Positions 1 to 13,889 of a DNA stretch of 64,000 nt are shown here, one piece after another. The translations under genes and the position numbers were made by a program. How positions within the stretch are numbered: position 1 is the first letter of the stretch; the number at the start of each line of letters is the position of its first letter. The notes below the pieces were generated by a model. It had not been told where the DNA came from, did not search any database, and worked only from the letters and a program-made list of their open reading frames with translations. Source of the DNA: Cristatella mucedo. Its lineage: Eukaryota; Bryozoa; Phylactolaemata; Cristatellidae. The stretch is taken from assembly GCA_009760855.2 (NCBI GenBank), contig WPIO01000011.1, positions 4,638,501-4,702,500 of the forward strand, given 5' to 3'.

Positions 1-1105
1 TGCTCGGTCCACTTCTTTTCACAGTTTATACTCTCCCTCTTTCCGATGTGATAGCCAAGCAAAATCTAGGTTTTCACATCCATGCGAATGAAACTCAATG
101 TTACCTTTACTTTGATCTCTCCCAGCCCTCGAGCACGTCGAGTTCTCCCAACTCCCTTGCTGCATGCATTGATGACATCCGCACATGGATGGCAGCAAAC
201 TTTGTTAAATTGAATGATGATAAAACCAACTTACTAGTTATGAGAAAACCAATTTTAATTTAGAAATGGGAAAGATCAGTGCTAACAATCGGCTCTGCCA
301 GCGTAACTCATGTTGAATCTACACGAAATCTAGGTGTTACGTTCCAAAGTGACCTTTCATTCTACAACCACATCGCCTCCGTAGTTAAGTCCGCGTACTT
401 TCACCTATATAACATTGCTAAAAGTCGGGCTTTTTTAGACAGGGATACCACATCTAAATTGGTTCATGTATTTGTGACATCCCGTCTCGACTTCTGTGAC
501 TCACTGCTTGCTGGTCTACCGTTCTATGCAATCAGGCACTTACAGCTGGTGCAAAACTCTACGACCAGGCCCATTTGTCAAGAGCGTCGAAATTGCCACA
601 TTACACCACTTCTCGCCGACCTGCACTGGCTCCCAGTCTAGAAATGCATTGAATTCAAGGTTTTGTCGCTTACTTTTAGGTTCTTTCATTCTTTGGCTCC
701 AGCCTACCTATCAGGTCTACTGCCCCATCAGGCTAAGCATCATACTACCCGCATTTTGGAATCCAATTGTTTACCCATACCTCGTACAAACCTCAAATCC
801 TTTGGAGACAATGGGTTTAGTTTGTATGCTTCCAAAGCCTGGAACTCACTCCCGACTTCCGTCAAGACATACCCTGACTTGACCAAATTTAAAAAGAAAC
901 TAAAAACGTACATATTCATCGCAGCATTTGGTAGGTCTTTGTGATTCGTCCTGTGTATGTACCTGCTTACACTGTGCCTGCTGTCTGCGGATATTACCAC
1001 CAAACATTTGGTAGTGTTTTATATGCAGCATTTGTAAAGAGTCTAGAGAGAGATTCAATTCCCTGAGGGCACTACGCAAATTTATTATTATTATTATTAT
1101 TGTTG
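1..1105 (+). mobile_element. L2-type LINE, family A, 3' half (cut by window edge)
   Basis: It begins inside the reverse transcriptase after the PQGS block. The catalytic Y-A-D-D-T region is decayed to HANETQ, followed by SLAACIDDIRTWMA and FVKLNDDKTN. The post-RT region continues (STRNLGVTFQSDLS, ATRPICQERRN) across frame changes and stops. The copy ends with a short 3' UTR and a (TTA)n tail at about 1081-1105. Dead copy. Confidence 0.85.
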
Positions 1106-1560
1106 TATTCACAGCCATTGTTAATTGATGAATTGTATTCTTCTGACCGCTGGTAGCCAAAAAGAAACGCAGTGAATGGGTGCTCTCTTGGTATGTCTGG
1201 TAATGTGAGAACACTGACCCCATACCCTATATGCTTCTCTAATAATACTCTCTATTCATCTATACATAGGTATATACCTGTATATTCATAGACAATCCTC
1301 CGATGGAGGAGAAGCAATTCGAAGAAGTTCTACAGTAGCTGGATAAAATGAGGATGAAATATATCTAAACTGTGACCATCCCAAACTTGAATACTCAAAT
1401 GAGGCAATTTAATCATTTCCTAGCCAAATATTTAAGTGCAGACCTCTGATTAGAGGATTTAATTCAGCCCAAAACTCTTCCAGACCCAGACAGAGTGGTA
1501 GAGCAAAGATTTTCAAGTGGTTGAGCCTATACTGACAATGATAAATATATAAAAACTCGC
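1106..1560. other. Unrecognised stretch
   Basis: AT-rich sequence after the LINE tail, with several TATACATA-like runs. No coding exon or repeat family recognised. Confidence 0.4.
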
Positions 1561-1565
1561 GTTTT

Positions 1566-2600
1566 TTATTTTATAAGTGAGCGGCAACACTGCATAGATC
1601 TAATATACAAGGTGACTTCATCATTCGTCACCATCCCGAGCGTTTTCTTTCTTAAGGTACATAAGCCTGGCATCGTTGGAAATAGTCCGAACCAGTTAAC
1701 ATTGGAACAAAGAATTGTCTCGGGACGTTGTAATGGGCTGATCACACGTTCAGCTGTGGCACTTGACACTAACCATTTCAGAATCAGTCGCACCTGCTTA
1801 TGCAGCAGTTTATTGCTGGCCTCGGCTCGACTGGACTCTGCCAGCGTGACTGCAAAATTGGGAGGCATCTCGAGCATTCTTAAGTGACGAGACCGAATCT
1901 ATTTTCTGGTGAATGTTGAAAAGGTGCTCTCTCAATAGGATTCGCTAAATGTCAGGAAAGTCTGTCGTACCAAAAATTTGTTGCAATCTCTTCAAGTTTG
2001 TCTTACAACCGACTCATTGCCGACTCACCGAAAGAAAGAGAACTGGAATGAAACCATGTGGCCTATAGAGAATGTCGTCTTGTATGTATGTTCAGCCGTG
2101 CTACTGTTGTCTTCTACCTGATTGATGACTTCAATGGTCGCAGCGAACGTGTCAATTAAGCGATGTAGCGCTCGCCAAAATGACGACCACAGCGTAGCTG
2201 TTGGGCTAACCAGTTCAGTCTCCTGGTTCAAGCGAAGGCCTGTCTCAACTTGCAGCACTTTGATCAGGTCCGGCACGATCTTCTTTTGCTTAATGACCAT
2301 GTCGTCGTTACGCTTGCAAGAATCTGTCGCAACATTGATCATGTCACTGACCAATTCTAAGAAAGGGCAATGTCGGGGGACACCATCCGTGCAGCCGAAA
2401 TCAGGGCTAGCTTGAGCTTGTGTGTTCAACGATTATCGTAGTGCGCCAATTCGTGCGGTTGCTTGATAAAGTTTTGCAGATCGTTAAAATTTCGCCGCTC
2501 AGATTGGCCGCACCATCATAGCCCTGTCTGTGACACCGTGAAATTGGACAACAGCGATTTATCCAAATTTTAAGGACCAGTGCACGAAGTATCGGCACAG
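1566..2600 (-). pseudogene. Decayed hAT-superfamily transposase (ZMYM1-like)
   Basis: Three minus-strand frames, in N-to-C order, carry family pieces. PISRCHRQGYDGAANLSG (2407-2598) resembles the R-G-Q-x-Y-D-x-A-x-N-M-S-G block. LWSSFWRALHRLIDTF (within 2025-2429) resembles the T-R-W region. VSSATAERVISPLQRPETIL (within 1566-1877) resembles the A-T-A-E-R-x-F-S-x-L-R-R C-terminal dimerisation motif. Frameshifts separate the pieces, so it cannot be active. It lies downstream of, and on the same strand as, the oxygenase gene. No terminal inverted repeats were identified. Confidence 0.6.
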
Positions 2601-3700
2601 ATGGATATCAAATTCTTCTGTTCGACGAGTCGCAGCTCACAGGTCTTGACCAGAGACGAGTTCTCATTTCGTCATTTCATGTGCGTCTTGTATATGCAGC
2701 AACCAGCGTCGCCTTGCTCGTCGTCGAGACGCTTACCAACGAGGTGAGCCTGCTCGTCGACGATGACCTCCTGAATGTCACCGCTGGTCACAGCGGCGTT
2801 CTGCTGGGCCTTCGTCGAGCGTGACGGTGGCAAGCTTGATTTTCCACTTGCACATGAAGGTAAGAAGCTAAGGGAAGTTAGAACTGACAGAACCCGACTT
2901 TGAGCAAATGATCTCTTCAGTGGTCGCGTTGGCGATGCTGACGCTGGTGACCGCGATGGTGCGACCGGATGGTGCGACGAGCGTAACGTAACAAACTTGC
3001 GTCCTCGACGCACCGTTGGACCTCCTTCGGGATGGCCGAGACCACCTACTGCATGAGGCGTATTTCTACGTCGGCTATCCGTTACCGACGAACCCTATTA
3101 GACTGCCTGGCGTAGTGGGGAGGGGGGAGCATTCGAGGGGGAGTGTCAAAAAGTATTAAGAGGCTGACTGGAGATCGCCCCGGGTAGAGAGTAGGCACGG
3201 AGTTTGCATCACCAGGAATAAAGTTGGGGATGGGTAATGCTGGCGTAGTTACGGACCGCTGAATCGGGCTCCCAACGGAAGGCCATGCCGGCACAGCCCA
3301 TGGGCGTTGGCCTTATCTGCGATGTTCCCCTCAGAGATGTTAGCAGAGAAACGGATGCTGGAACCAAGTGGTACCCAACGGCTCGACTAGACTAGGGGGC
3401 CTGTCCGCATTGGCTTCGCCATTGGTGGCCGGTCCTTACGGCAGACTCCATCATCCTGACATCTTTTATTTTACTGATTCTTGTTTGCTGAGGTATAGGC
3501 ACTTAAGATGCAAAGGACTGTCTACAGTTTTCTATTTGAGGTTGAATAACCGCGGAGGTGTCTGCTAGCCTGGTTCTGACTAATACTACTTTGTAATAAC
3601 CTCATTCACTGATGACACGCGTTTACCATTAGCAAGATTTGAACCTCAGCAAAATGTGAACCTAAGGGTAATGATAATAACTAATTGGTCAGCATAACGA
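2601..3700. other. Unrecognised, partly GC-rich stretch
   Basis: Both strands hold open frames of about 70-115 codons (for example 2672-3013 minus), but none matches a family I know. The G+C jump at 2.7-3.4 kb is marked compared with its neighbours. It might belong to the hAT element's 5' part or to the oxygenase 3' UTR side; the sequence does not decide. Confidence 0.3.
3465..3470 (-). terminator. Candidate AATAAA polyadenylation signal
   Basis: A minus-strand AATAAA lies about 340 bases downstream of the oxygenase stop codon. Nothing else supports it, and such hexamers are common by chance. Confidence 0.25.
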
Positions 3701-3809
3701 CGTTGCCTGCCTAGGATATAAGCTCAGCCTTTCCACGACTTCAAGATGATTCTCAGAGATGGTGATTCAGAGGATTCTCATATGATTCTCATTCCTCACT
3801 CTAGGTAGC

Positions 3810-4100
3810 TTACAATTTTGTGAGGAGCACCATGCACGGATGGCGATCCACAAAAAGGACACCTGCGCTAGGACCATGGCGCGAGCGAAGCCCGTTTGTG
3901 CGGAAGCGTGTTCGTGAAGCAAACGCTGACAGTACGCAGGCAGACAAAAGGCCGCCATGAAGGACACTACGAAGGTCGTACGTACCGTCGTCTTCGGCCT
4001 TGCACTGCGGGCTCTCAACGAAGATGGCTTCGCTAGGGAACTGAGTGCTCGTGCCATTCCACACCTTTGTGCTTCTCGTTTCGACATCGACTTTCGCCAC
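3810..4100 (-). CDS. Carotenoid oxygenase exon 11 (last, diverged C-terminus)
   Basis: The GTTGGCAG acceptor gives VAKVDVETRSTKVWNGTS, then FPSEAIFVESP and AEDDG, all strong family matches; E458 matches the second-shell Glu of the PSEPIF motif. After EDDG the match is weak: SVLHGGLLSA, RFRTNG and RHG (H509, candidate fourth Fe ligand) before TAA. The usual F-H-G-x-F is not intact. Another frame over 3880-3940 also reads a family-like FARAMVLAQV, so a frameshift, an assembly indel or a missed splice at G|GTACGT (3985) are all possible. Confidence 0.68.
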   Translation of the reverse strand: MAKVDVETRSTKVWNGTSTQFPSEAIFVESPQCKAEDDGTYDLRSVLHGGLLSACVLSAFASRTRFRTNGLRSRHGPSAGVLFVDRHPCMVLLTKL

Positions 4101-7100
4101 CTGCCAACGCAAAAGTAAGTATACAGGGGCAAGCAATGTATCACATACTGCAAATGCCTATAAAGGATAGCTGGCGAGGTTTTTAAGCAAGAAGATTCAT
4201 GGTAGAGAGAATGCAAGAGTCCTACTGTTTACAGTCACAGTCAAAAGGTGAGGTAAAGGGCAACCGAGATGAAACAGGAACGATTTGAAAGCTCTGAATA
4301 CTTACACCTATATCGGGCGATGTCTTTTGGGGGTCAAAAATACAGAGACAGCAATACCAATAAACGGCTTGTTATTTTGTATAACAATTTCATCACAAAC
4401 GCTAAATTTCAGGCTAGAGTGAGGGATGCGGTGGTTAACCATTCTGGCGCCGAAAATGAGACTGGAATTGAACATGACTAGTTTCTTTCTTGGATAAACG
4501 TTATGCAATCTTTTGCCCTGGTGTCCCGAGCAGAGGTAATCGCTTTGAGACCGATCAGAAAGTACTTTGATAACGAGATATATCTTCAGAGGTCTACAGC
4601 CTATTGTCAGGGGTCGGTGACTTGCTCCTAAAGAATATTGCGAATAAAATTAACTCGAGGTCCACAAGGGTCTCCTGGAACGGATGCACATAAGAAGAAC
4701 AATTTTACCTGCATCTCCACAAAGGCAAAGAGTGTGTAATTTTTGCTGATCAAAAGAGGCATTGCGACTAGGGAGACTTTCAAAGATTCATTAGTATCAT
4801 CTGGGAAAGCCAAGTAACAGAAGAATCTAGGCAGTCATACTTGTCAGCTGCTTACGTTATTGGTTGCATGCAATTTTATGCGGAATCTCTCATCTTCCGG
4901 AAAGGAGTGACAGATCTTGAGAGATTGAAGTGATCTGCGCTAGCTACTTAAGAACCCCCGAAGGACTCCTGAGTAAAGCTAGTCAGAGGCATCCGGATTC
5001 TGCACTTACGCTATTGAAGTACCAGCTTTTGAGAATTGAGCCAGTTCCGTAGAAATAACGATATTTGCATCCGTTGTAGTGCCTGTAGTTAATTGTCGGC
5101 ATATCGATTCGGTCTTGACCTACAAGTGTCAAGAAAACAACGAAAAGTACTAAGACAGCTTCCATCGGTTCATGGCAGTTCAAGAATAAGAAGCACGCGG
5201 AGCGTTTCGCGGCAGTGAAATCTGCTGCACTGCTTCCTATTTGGCTCCTCCATGGTGTATAAGGCGTCAAAAAAGTTTTCGCTTCGCTTACGCACGCAAA
5301 TGGTTTGAAGTCATAATGATTTACCTGGTTTCGCGTCCTGAAATATGATATAATTTTCCGCAGCTAAAATAAAAGCACCATCTCGTAGCGTACTAACTTG
5401 GGGATGTACTAGCACAGCGGAACCAATATTTTCATGGTAATTTCTTTGCACTACCTTCACACTCGTGTATATTTTTATGTTCACAGTTTTTCTAGGGATC
5501 AATAGCTTCATATATACTTATATATGTAAGTATATGCTGGTGTATTTTTATGCACGGGCTTGTACCCCGTATATACCTGTTGCACATCTATACACCTATA
5601 TATGTTATATATTTGTATGAAACAACTGGAAGGCAATGCAGAGTCTGCAAGCACGTGAAATGGGCGGATGTCGGATATCTTCAGTCTCCACGAAGCCTAA
5701 CCTGCACATCGGTGAGTCACTTAGTAGTGTTGGATAACAATTCTAGAGGTTTTAAAAGACGCATGGGTTTAGGGGTGTATTATGTGCATCTTTATGGACG
5801 TTTATGTCTCGAAGACTGCCCGGCGGGGTGATAGTCTGGGTTTCGCCCCTAGGTCTTAGCTCAGGAGATAAGGTGCTCAGCTCAGGAGGTAAGGCCCTCA
5901 GCTCAGGAGGTAAGGCACTCACTCTTCATGATCTGGATTGCGGGTTCAAATATTGCAGTGGGCCATCAGCTATTGCTCACTGCAAGCGACGGCGATAGCC
6001 ACTAATGCTCTTCTGCCAACACAAAAATGAGGATGTCGAATCACCTAACCTTGTTGTACCAAAGCGACTGTAGAAAAGCGAAATCATAGCAATACATAAG
6101 GCAAATGGAAATGAAAAATATAAATAAGATTAGGTGAGATAAAATTATAAGAAGGGACAGTAGTAATTGGTCATTTAAGGCTTACGCCTCCAATCAATTA
6201 TTTTCTGAGGATCAGCTTCTTCTTAGCGATGCGTTGCTCAGACAGCTCTATGTAGGGTATGGACAATTTTCATTTCTTATTAGGTTAACGCTAGCTTAGA
6301 CGGAGTCACATTTCCGTTAGAATGGAAGAGTAGGATGCCTATTCAACTTCTAACGAACTGTGATAGAATGATTGACGTAAGCATAGTTAAATCTGCTCAT
6401 ATATTCCAAATTGGGGACATAACTCCCAACCAGCAGTCAGTTTTCCACCGACACGCACCCCTATAGAAAAAAATGAGATAATTCAAGCTAATTCAGCGCT
6501 TCTACATGATTAAACCTGCAATGCACAAACTGTCTATTAACATCGAATACCAGGAGTAGACAGAGAAACAGAGGAGCTGCATAAAAACACGATCTTGTCT
6601 CGTTTCATAATTCATCACAACCTTTTTACTTTACCAGTCTAGTGTAGGTAAGCATGCGGGCCTTTAACACGATCGGCAGTGGGATAATAATAATAATAAA
6701 AAATTTACATTGGGCCCTCAGAGAAATCAATCCCTAAATTTTAAGCACTTTACATATGCTGCAAAGAAAGCACGGTCTAATAATTAGTGGTAGCATGCTC
6801 GACGACAACAAGAAATGCCGGCACGCCCGTCCTCCGGCTGCGAAACTTCCCAAATAACATACCATCAGGCAAGAGTCGCTCCGGAACAACGTGCACCTCG
6901 CTGCGTCCACGACAGCTTCTTGACGTGCTGTGTTCCTGTGTCTGCAAGCAAGCAGAAGTCATTACACTTGCCACAAAATAGCGGCTACCCGAGGCTACCC
7001 GAGGCTACCCAAGGCTACACCAGGCTACCCCAGGCTACACCAGTCGTTCCCTTAGCGTGCCCAGCGGTGCCACAAATCCACAATTCACCGTAAGCTAAGA

Positions 7101-7957
7101 CTTTTCAAAGCGAGTATCGGAGAAAGATAAACGCGTAGTCCAGGAGTGAAGTTGGTGGCATATTGTTGATTGTTGACTTTGCGTCCTCGTCGTCCCTGCT
7201 GCTGCTGCTGCGGCCATTTTGTTTTGCTATATTTGAGGCGTTCTGCAATAGGCATTCCTCAGTAGAAGAAGACAGGGCTCCGGAAAGAAAGAGAGAAACA
7301 TTTTCATCCGAGAGCCTGGTAAGGGGTCTGTTTCCAAGCTGTTTAGATGAAATGCAACTCATCTAGATAGGCATTGCGGATTTAATCCAAAATTTTTGTG
7401 TCAAGGTGCAACTCATTCAAGCCGCAGAAACTAAATGATTTTTAACGAGAGATCGTAATACGACTAACTCAAGGTAATGTAGTGTATCTCCGTCTGTAAC
7501 TCCACTAAGTCATAAAGACCATGAGGGTGTTACGTAGGAGAGTTTTGTATAGTGCACTCACAGCCAAAGCGGCTTTCGGTACGCATTCAGTAGCCAACAG
7601 ACTTCGCCTCACGAAACAAAGAGAAAGTGGGAAGCATTGCAGAGTCAGGAGAGCAGTTGAGGTAGTGAGTAGCATGGAAGTAGCAGCTCAGGACCGCTGG
7701 AAAGGATGAGCCATAGTCGGCAGTTGGAGAGTAGTTGTCGCTGCATAAGGTGTAGCTTAATCCAGTACGCCATCCGTGATAAAGACTTGCATACTTGTAT
7801 CTCGTACAGCTTAAAAGTGAGATGAAAAACCACTGATATGGAACTGATCGCGAATTAGTGGGGTAAAAGAATCGGAATCAGCAGCAGAATAACTCGCACA
7901 ATGGCTGCATAAGAACTGCGGCACGGAGTTTTGTTATCAAACACCTGCAGGACTATA

Positions 7958-7990
<33 letters not shown>

Positions 7991-8011
7991 CATATATATA
8001 TATACATATAG

Positions 8012-8047
<36 letters not shown>

Positions 8048-11000
8048 ATATACATACATACATACATACACACACACAGACACACACACACCCACACTCA
8101 CACACACACACACACACACATATATAAATATATATATATGTATATATGTGTGTGTGTATCGACCAAAAGTCTCTCTCTTCGAAAGATGACCTGAGTACCT
8201 GGGGAGGAACAACTTCTACAGTAGCTCAGCAAGGCGTACAGTAGGCACAAGATGGAGGTCGGCTCGGCGGCCACTGTTGGTGAGGGTGAGAAGCTGCGTG
8301 TGTCATCAACGGCAGTTTGACTTGGAGCAACGGCAGCAATCTATGTAGCAGTAACGAACGCTATAGAATTTCTTTGATTTAATCTGTGGCGCCAATTGTG
8401 GTCATACGAGGGCTCTCAGTGCAGGCTTGAAGTCATTGTTTCTTTTAATTTGCTTGAAATACAGATCTGAAAAACATTCTCCTGCTACTAGGTACGGTCT
8501 GGTGCAAGAATTATATGGAGCTACTAAGTGTTGCAAGTTTACCTGCGGTCGCAAAGGAAGAACGAATCTTCCTGGGTAGTGCTGGAATTTTTTCCACCGC
8601 TCCATCCTATGGAAGTATCCGGTTTTGATATCGTTGAGTGGGAATGCGAATAGATCTAAACCAAAATCAAATTGGCTGCAGCAAAAATGATTGCGTAATA
8701 ACAGGGAAGGTAAGTGCACCCCAAAGAAAAAGTCAGGGAATAAGCAAGACACATAATGCGTATCCTACCCATGCAATCAAGATTTTTTTTTATTTAATCA
8801 GGATACAAGATGCTCTGCGTAATCGTATGATAGGTAAGTCTTTCCATAAGAAAGCAAAAGCACAGACAAATTATCATAGAAACACGTGTAGGAGTGTTAA
8901 TTACTCGTGCGTTACTTTCGGCGAAGACATGCTAGGTCATCGATTTCTTAAAAATCAAACAGAACTTAATTTATTGCCCGAGGAGCATTGGACAGCTGCT
9001 GATTGACCCAATAAGATGTTGGATACCAATGAGTAACACATGTAAATTCAACTGAGATGTGTGTCAGCAAATGTAAAGCGCCTAGAAAGAGATTGAGTTC
9101 TCTGAGGACGCTTTATCAAGTGCATTATTATTATATTATTATTATTAACGTCACGAGTAAATGCACTTATTTTAAAACTGCACTGCTAGCTTGAACTCAA
9201 GCAGTTTTTATAAGGCTGTCACAGTTACTTTCCTAAAGAAGTAGCAACAAAAATTAAACTCGAGGATATTCAGAACATCGTCCCTCAGCTTAAACAATGC
9301 GTTTATCTAACTAAGAGCGGGCCAGAAGAACCGTTTGATTATTGATTAAAGGATAGCTCTTATGGTAGGCAACAAGCCGCGCTAACCCATGGACATACAG
9401 GATAACGAAAAATAGGGCTGTGGAGTATAACCAGTAACATGCTAAAGAAAGTTTTTGGCTACGTCTCTTGTAGCTTTTACAAAACTTAATACGGCAAACT
9501 CGAGAAAACTGTCTTAAACAAGCGATGTGCGATAAACTCAGTTAGCATGGTCACTGATTTAAATAAAAGTGCTTCGGTTATTCAAACGACAAAGCAGAGG
9601 TCCTGATTTTTTCTGATCTTTCACCCAGCCTAATCCTGTCGAAGCAGTGCTTAATGGCTTAGCTAAAAAGGCAAACGCATTACCAACACCGTGCGTGACA
9701 TGGCAATTTCTCTCTTTCTACCCCTCTCCCTCTCTCTGTCTATCTCTCTCTCTCTCTCTCTCTCTCAATCTCTATCACACACACGCACGCACAGGCACTC
9801 ACACGCACGCACACACACACACACGCGCACGCACACACACACACACACACACGCGCACGCACACACACACACACACCATCTCTCAATCAACCATGTCTCA
9901 GTTTGCACTGTCGATCTGGCTCGGAAGCCTCCAAATCCAACAGTCGATTTATTAAATGCCTCAATCGTCTGCTCTTTTAAGGTTCCATACCAATAGCTTA
10001 TTATTATTAAGAAGGTTTAGGTGATCTACCAGCCTCATTTATGGAGCGGCTGAAGACCCATCGCCCGCTAAAGGACTCATGCCCACGGCCTAGATCGGGA
10101 AGTGCGGAAACTTTAATCCTTGGCTAGTTTTTATCATGTTTATCCATAACCGAACTGGCCCTTCCTATATCAGAGCCATATTTTCCTAATATTCGATCTC
10201 ATTCTAGAGTAAGTTTCGAGGAGCTGACAATAATTCTCCGAGAGAAATACCTTTGCGGTCGAAATCCTTAAATATGCAGGCATCAAACACGATTCCATCA
10301 TCGGTTTCAAAGGCGTTTATAGCATGCCAAAAAAAGTAGGCGTCTGTGGTGAACTGAATATCCAGCTTCTCTCCTGTCTGCTTTCGAAATATATGGAAAT
10401 ATCCCTACAAATGAGTATGAATATCTTATACAATTGGGCAAGTGAGCATCTTGAGATGGAGAATCGATATTCATAGGATAATTTTGATTTTCCGCACAGC
10501 AAAATCACCGTCTTCTTCACAACACTAAACAGTGGAGCATGCGATCCTATGGAATGAGCGGTGCCCTTTAGCATAGACATGATCGACATCTTTCTGAGAG
10601 AATGAGAGCTTTTTCGCAAGCATCTAATAAAACAAGGGAGTTCTCGCAAGCTTCAGCAGACGCAGTGCATCACCTGTGTCTACCATAAGACTCTTACAAA
10701 GCGCTTTTACAAATATTTCTTTCTTCTACCGTTTATTTTCATGCATAGGATGGTGCTTAGGAAAATGTCCGCGATTTTATCCCACCTAACTGTGTTGCAC
10801 CTGATTTACCGTTTTTAGTGACCAGCTGACTACGTCACCGACCACGCTGCTCGCTGCTTTTTGAAGCTCATCGGTTTCTAACCACTTGTAATAGTGGAAT
10901 TTCAGCTGAAAAATATCTTACATAGACACATTTATGAACTTACGGAAATATACTAAACAGCAGTAATTAAAAGTCTAATGGCTGAAATGTTCTCTTTGTT

Positions 11001-13790
11001 CCATCAGGTTGCTAGGTTTATTACTGCTACCGAGTGCTATGCACTATCACTAACAACTTTCACCAACTATACTGCTATCTTTGGGGCCTATCACTATGGT
11101 TTTCTGGCTAAAAAGAGCGACGAAATCTAAGATGCAATTCTAAATTATCAGGACCACAAAAAGGCTTTCGCAGCAGTTTCCCCGTAGCCCGAGGATGCTT
11201 CTATCAGCTGTTTTGGATATTCCTTGAGCAGATTGTTTGAGCGTGGAAGTCGCAACCTTTATCATTGGAAGTTTCCAAAAATATAATAAATATAATAACA
11301 ATGGTAAAAAAAATAAGAGTAGATTGTTTGTACAACACATAAGAGAATTAGTCTCTATATAAGCGTATTAGTTGCAAGAGAATCAGTATCCATGAGGTTA
11401 ATGACATGCACAGGCTCCAGCATACGAAGGGTAAAATATATCATGCATAGACCAGAATGCTAAAAAAAATAACAAGACTCTTATGGCCACCATTTAGTTA
11501 GACCTCTACCTAGCTACAGGCACTGAATCATGCAAAGGCACACACTCAAAGCAAAGCGGAACAAAAAACAAATTTCCAGTAAGCAAAGGCGAAGCTTACC
11601 GGAACGGATGCATCTTTAGCTGAGTTTTACAAGTTGCAAGGTTATCGCACGTAGTGAACATAGCAGGAAGTGAGTTCCAGATTTTCGGTGCAAAAGAGCT
11701 TGTGGCCCGATAACCAAAATATTTCAATTTAGTTCATGGGCCGACGGCATGATTTGATGCTAATGAGCAGGTGGTGCGAAAGTACACTGGAGAAGCAAGT
11801 AAGTTGGATAGGTAGGTAAGAGCAAGCGAATAAAGCGACCATTAAGCCAGATTAAAGATCTTGAAATTGATTAGATGCTTGATATGGAGCCAGTGAAGCT
11901 CACATAGAAATGGTGGGATTTGGCAACTACGCCTTCGACGACAGACTAAACCAACGGTTGAGATTTTTAGAAGCTGCAGAAAATCAAGGAGACTAGCCGC
12001 GAGCCTTAATTAAAGGAGTTACGGTAATCTATGCACGATTTCACAAACACGTGAACTAGTTTGACTGGCCTGCTATGATATAATCAGGACCCGACTTTGT
12101 AGATTTTCAATAGCTGAAAATAGATGCACACGACAGTGGAGGAAATGTGCTAATGTAATGCCGTCGTTTGGGAATAATACGGCTAGATTAAAAGCAGACG
12201 TCACGGCAGGGACGCTAAATAAAGTAGACATGAGAGTTATATCTTCCAATGTTCGGGTAACATTGGGCTTTCCCATAACTATGGAGCCGGTCTTACCATC
12301 ACTTAAGCTTCCGCAAGTTAGCAGTCATTCAAAGGCTTCGACGTTGTCGATGTCGCTACTCGAGTATCGAGCGAGTCAAATGAGGAGTAAGAGAGCTTAG
12401 GACGGACTAGAGAGACGGTAGAGCTGGGCACCAATGTATACATAAAATCCAAAATTTTGCTTGGTGATGAATCGGCCAGAGGTAGAGCACACATAAAGAA
12501 AGAAAGAGATCAGAATAGTGAACCCTGAGACAGCTTATACTTTAAGACTCACCAGAAGAGCGACATCCGTTTACGTCTACACTCTCACATCTCTCACTGA
12601 GGTACGACCTGACTGACACAGTTTGACACCGTGCCTGCGATGTAGAGACGTGTCGAGAGGCGCTCCAGAAGGATCAAGTGACCTATAGTATCAAATGCTG
12701 CTGCTAGATCTAGGCGAACGAGCAGAGAGGCCCCTACCCGGATCAAAAAAGGCTATCCGGTTTGACCCTAAGTTGTGGTGCTCCTCATTAATGACCATGA
12801 CCGTGCGTCATTTGAACGGTGATCGGATAGAGATCAGCTTCTCTTAGGGCGCTAGGCCAATGACACACACATGTTTTAATATTGATTGCTCAGAAGTGTA
12901 TTGTAAACTCGAAGCAGTGCTGTTTCCACGGAATGGCTAGCTCTAATTCCCGATTGGAAGAAATAGCTAGCAAGATCGGATGAATTGATTAAATCGTTTA
13001 GCTACTGGTCCGTCAATCAATCAAATGTCTCTTGAAGAAATATTGAAGAGGGGAAATTAGAAAGTTTCTTAAGTTCTAACGGTCTAGAGTATGATGCTTT
13101 TAAATGAGAGGCACGACAAGAGCAGCTTTCAGAGGGAAGTTTTCAGTTTTCAGTTTTAGTTTTCAGAGTGTCTTCGCCTGTAACCTGGGCCACATTTTGA
13201 AGTATCTGCTACGGTGAGCAGCAACACGTCAAGGCGTCTCATTAGGAGAGCTGCTGGTACAGCGTAAAGAGTTTTGATTTAGTAAATAGTTCAACAGGAA
13301 AAGGCAGAGAGAGAAGAAGACGAGTAGGACCACGAGAGATGGCACTGTGGCACAGACGGCGGTGAGGAAATGGAGCTTTTAATCCGTTCTATCTTACTCT
13401 TGAAGAATTTGGAGAAGCGATCTACCAAGCTGCCATCGGAAGAGCTGGGCAGAAAAAATGCTTGCCGGAGAGAGAGCGGTTAAGACGATTGTCGATAACG
13501 CATTTTGATATTTCTGGGCTCTTAAACTGCGATTAAAATACTTCTCTATAAAAAGTTTTGATTAAGCTTTGACTAAAATGGACTGACACGACCTACAATA
13601 TTTTTCAAATGCCAAGCGATCGGCACTGAGTTCTGACTTTTTGGTGCCTTTTCGAGCCTAAGTTTAGTGTATGCTTTGCTTTATTTATTTCAGTTGTAAA
13701 ACAATTGTGACCAGTTGGCTAGGGAATAAACACGAATCGAAGCAAGCACGCAATCACGCAAGCAGGCACACACGCATAAATAGATAAATA

Positions 13791-13889
<99 letters not shown>

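Noticed and set aside
10317-10649. 110-codon minus-strand frame
   Set aside because: It overlaps exon 7 in another frame; the exon 7 frame has clear family motifs and fitting splice sites.
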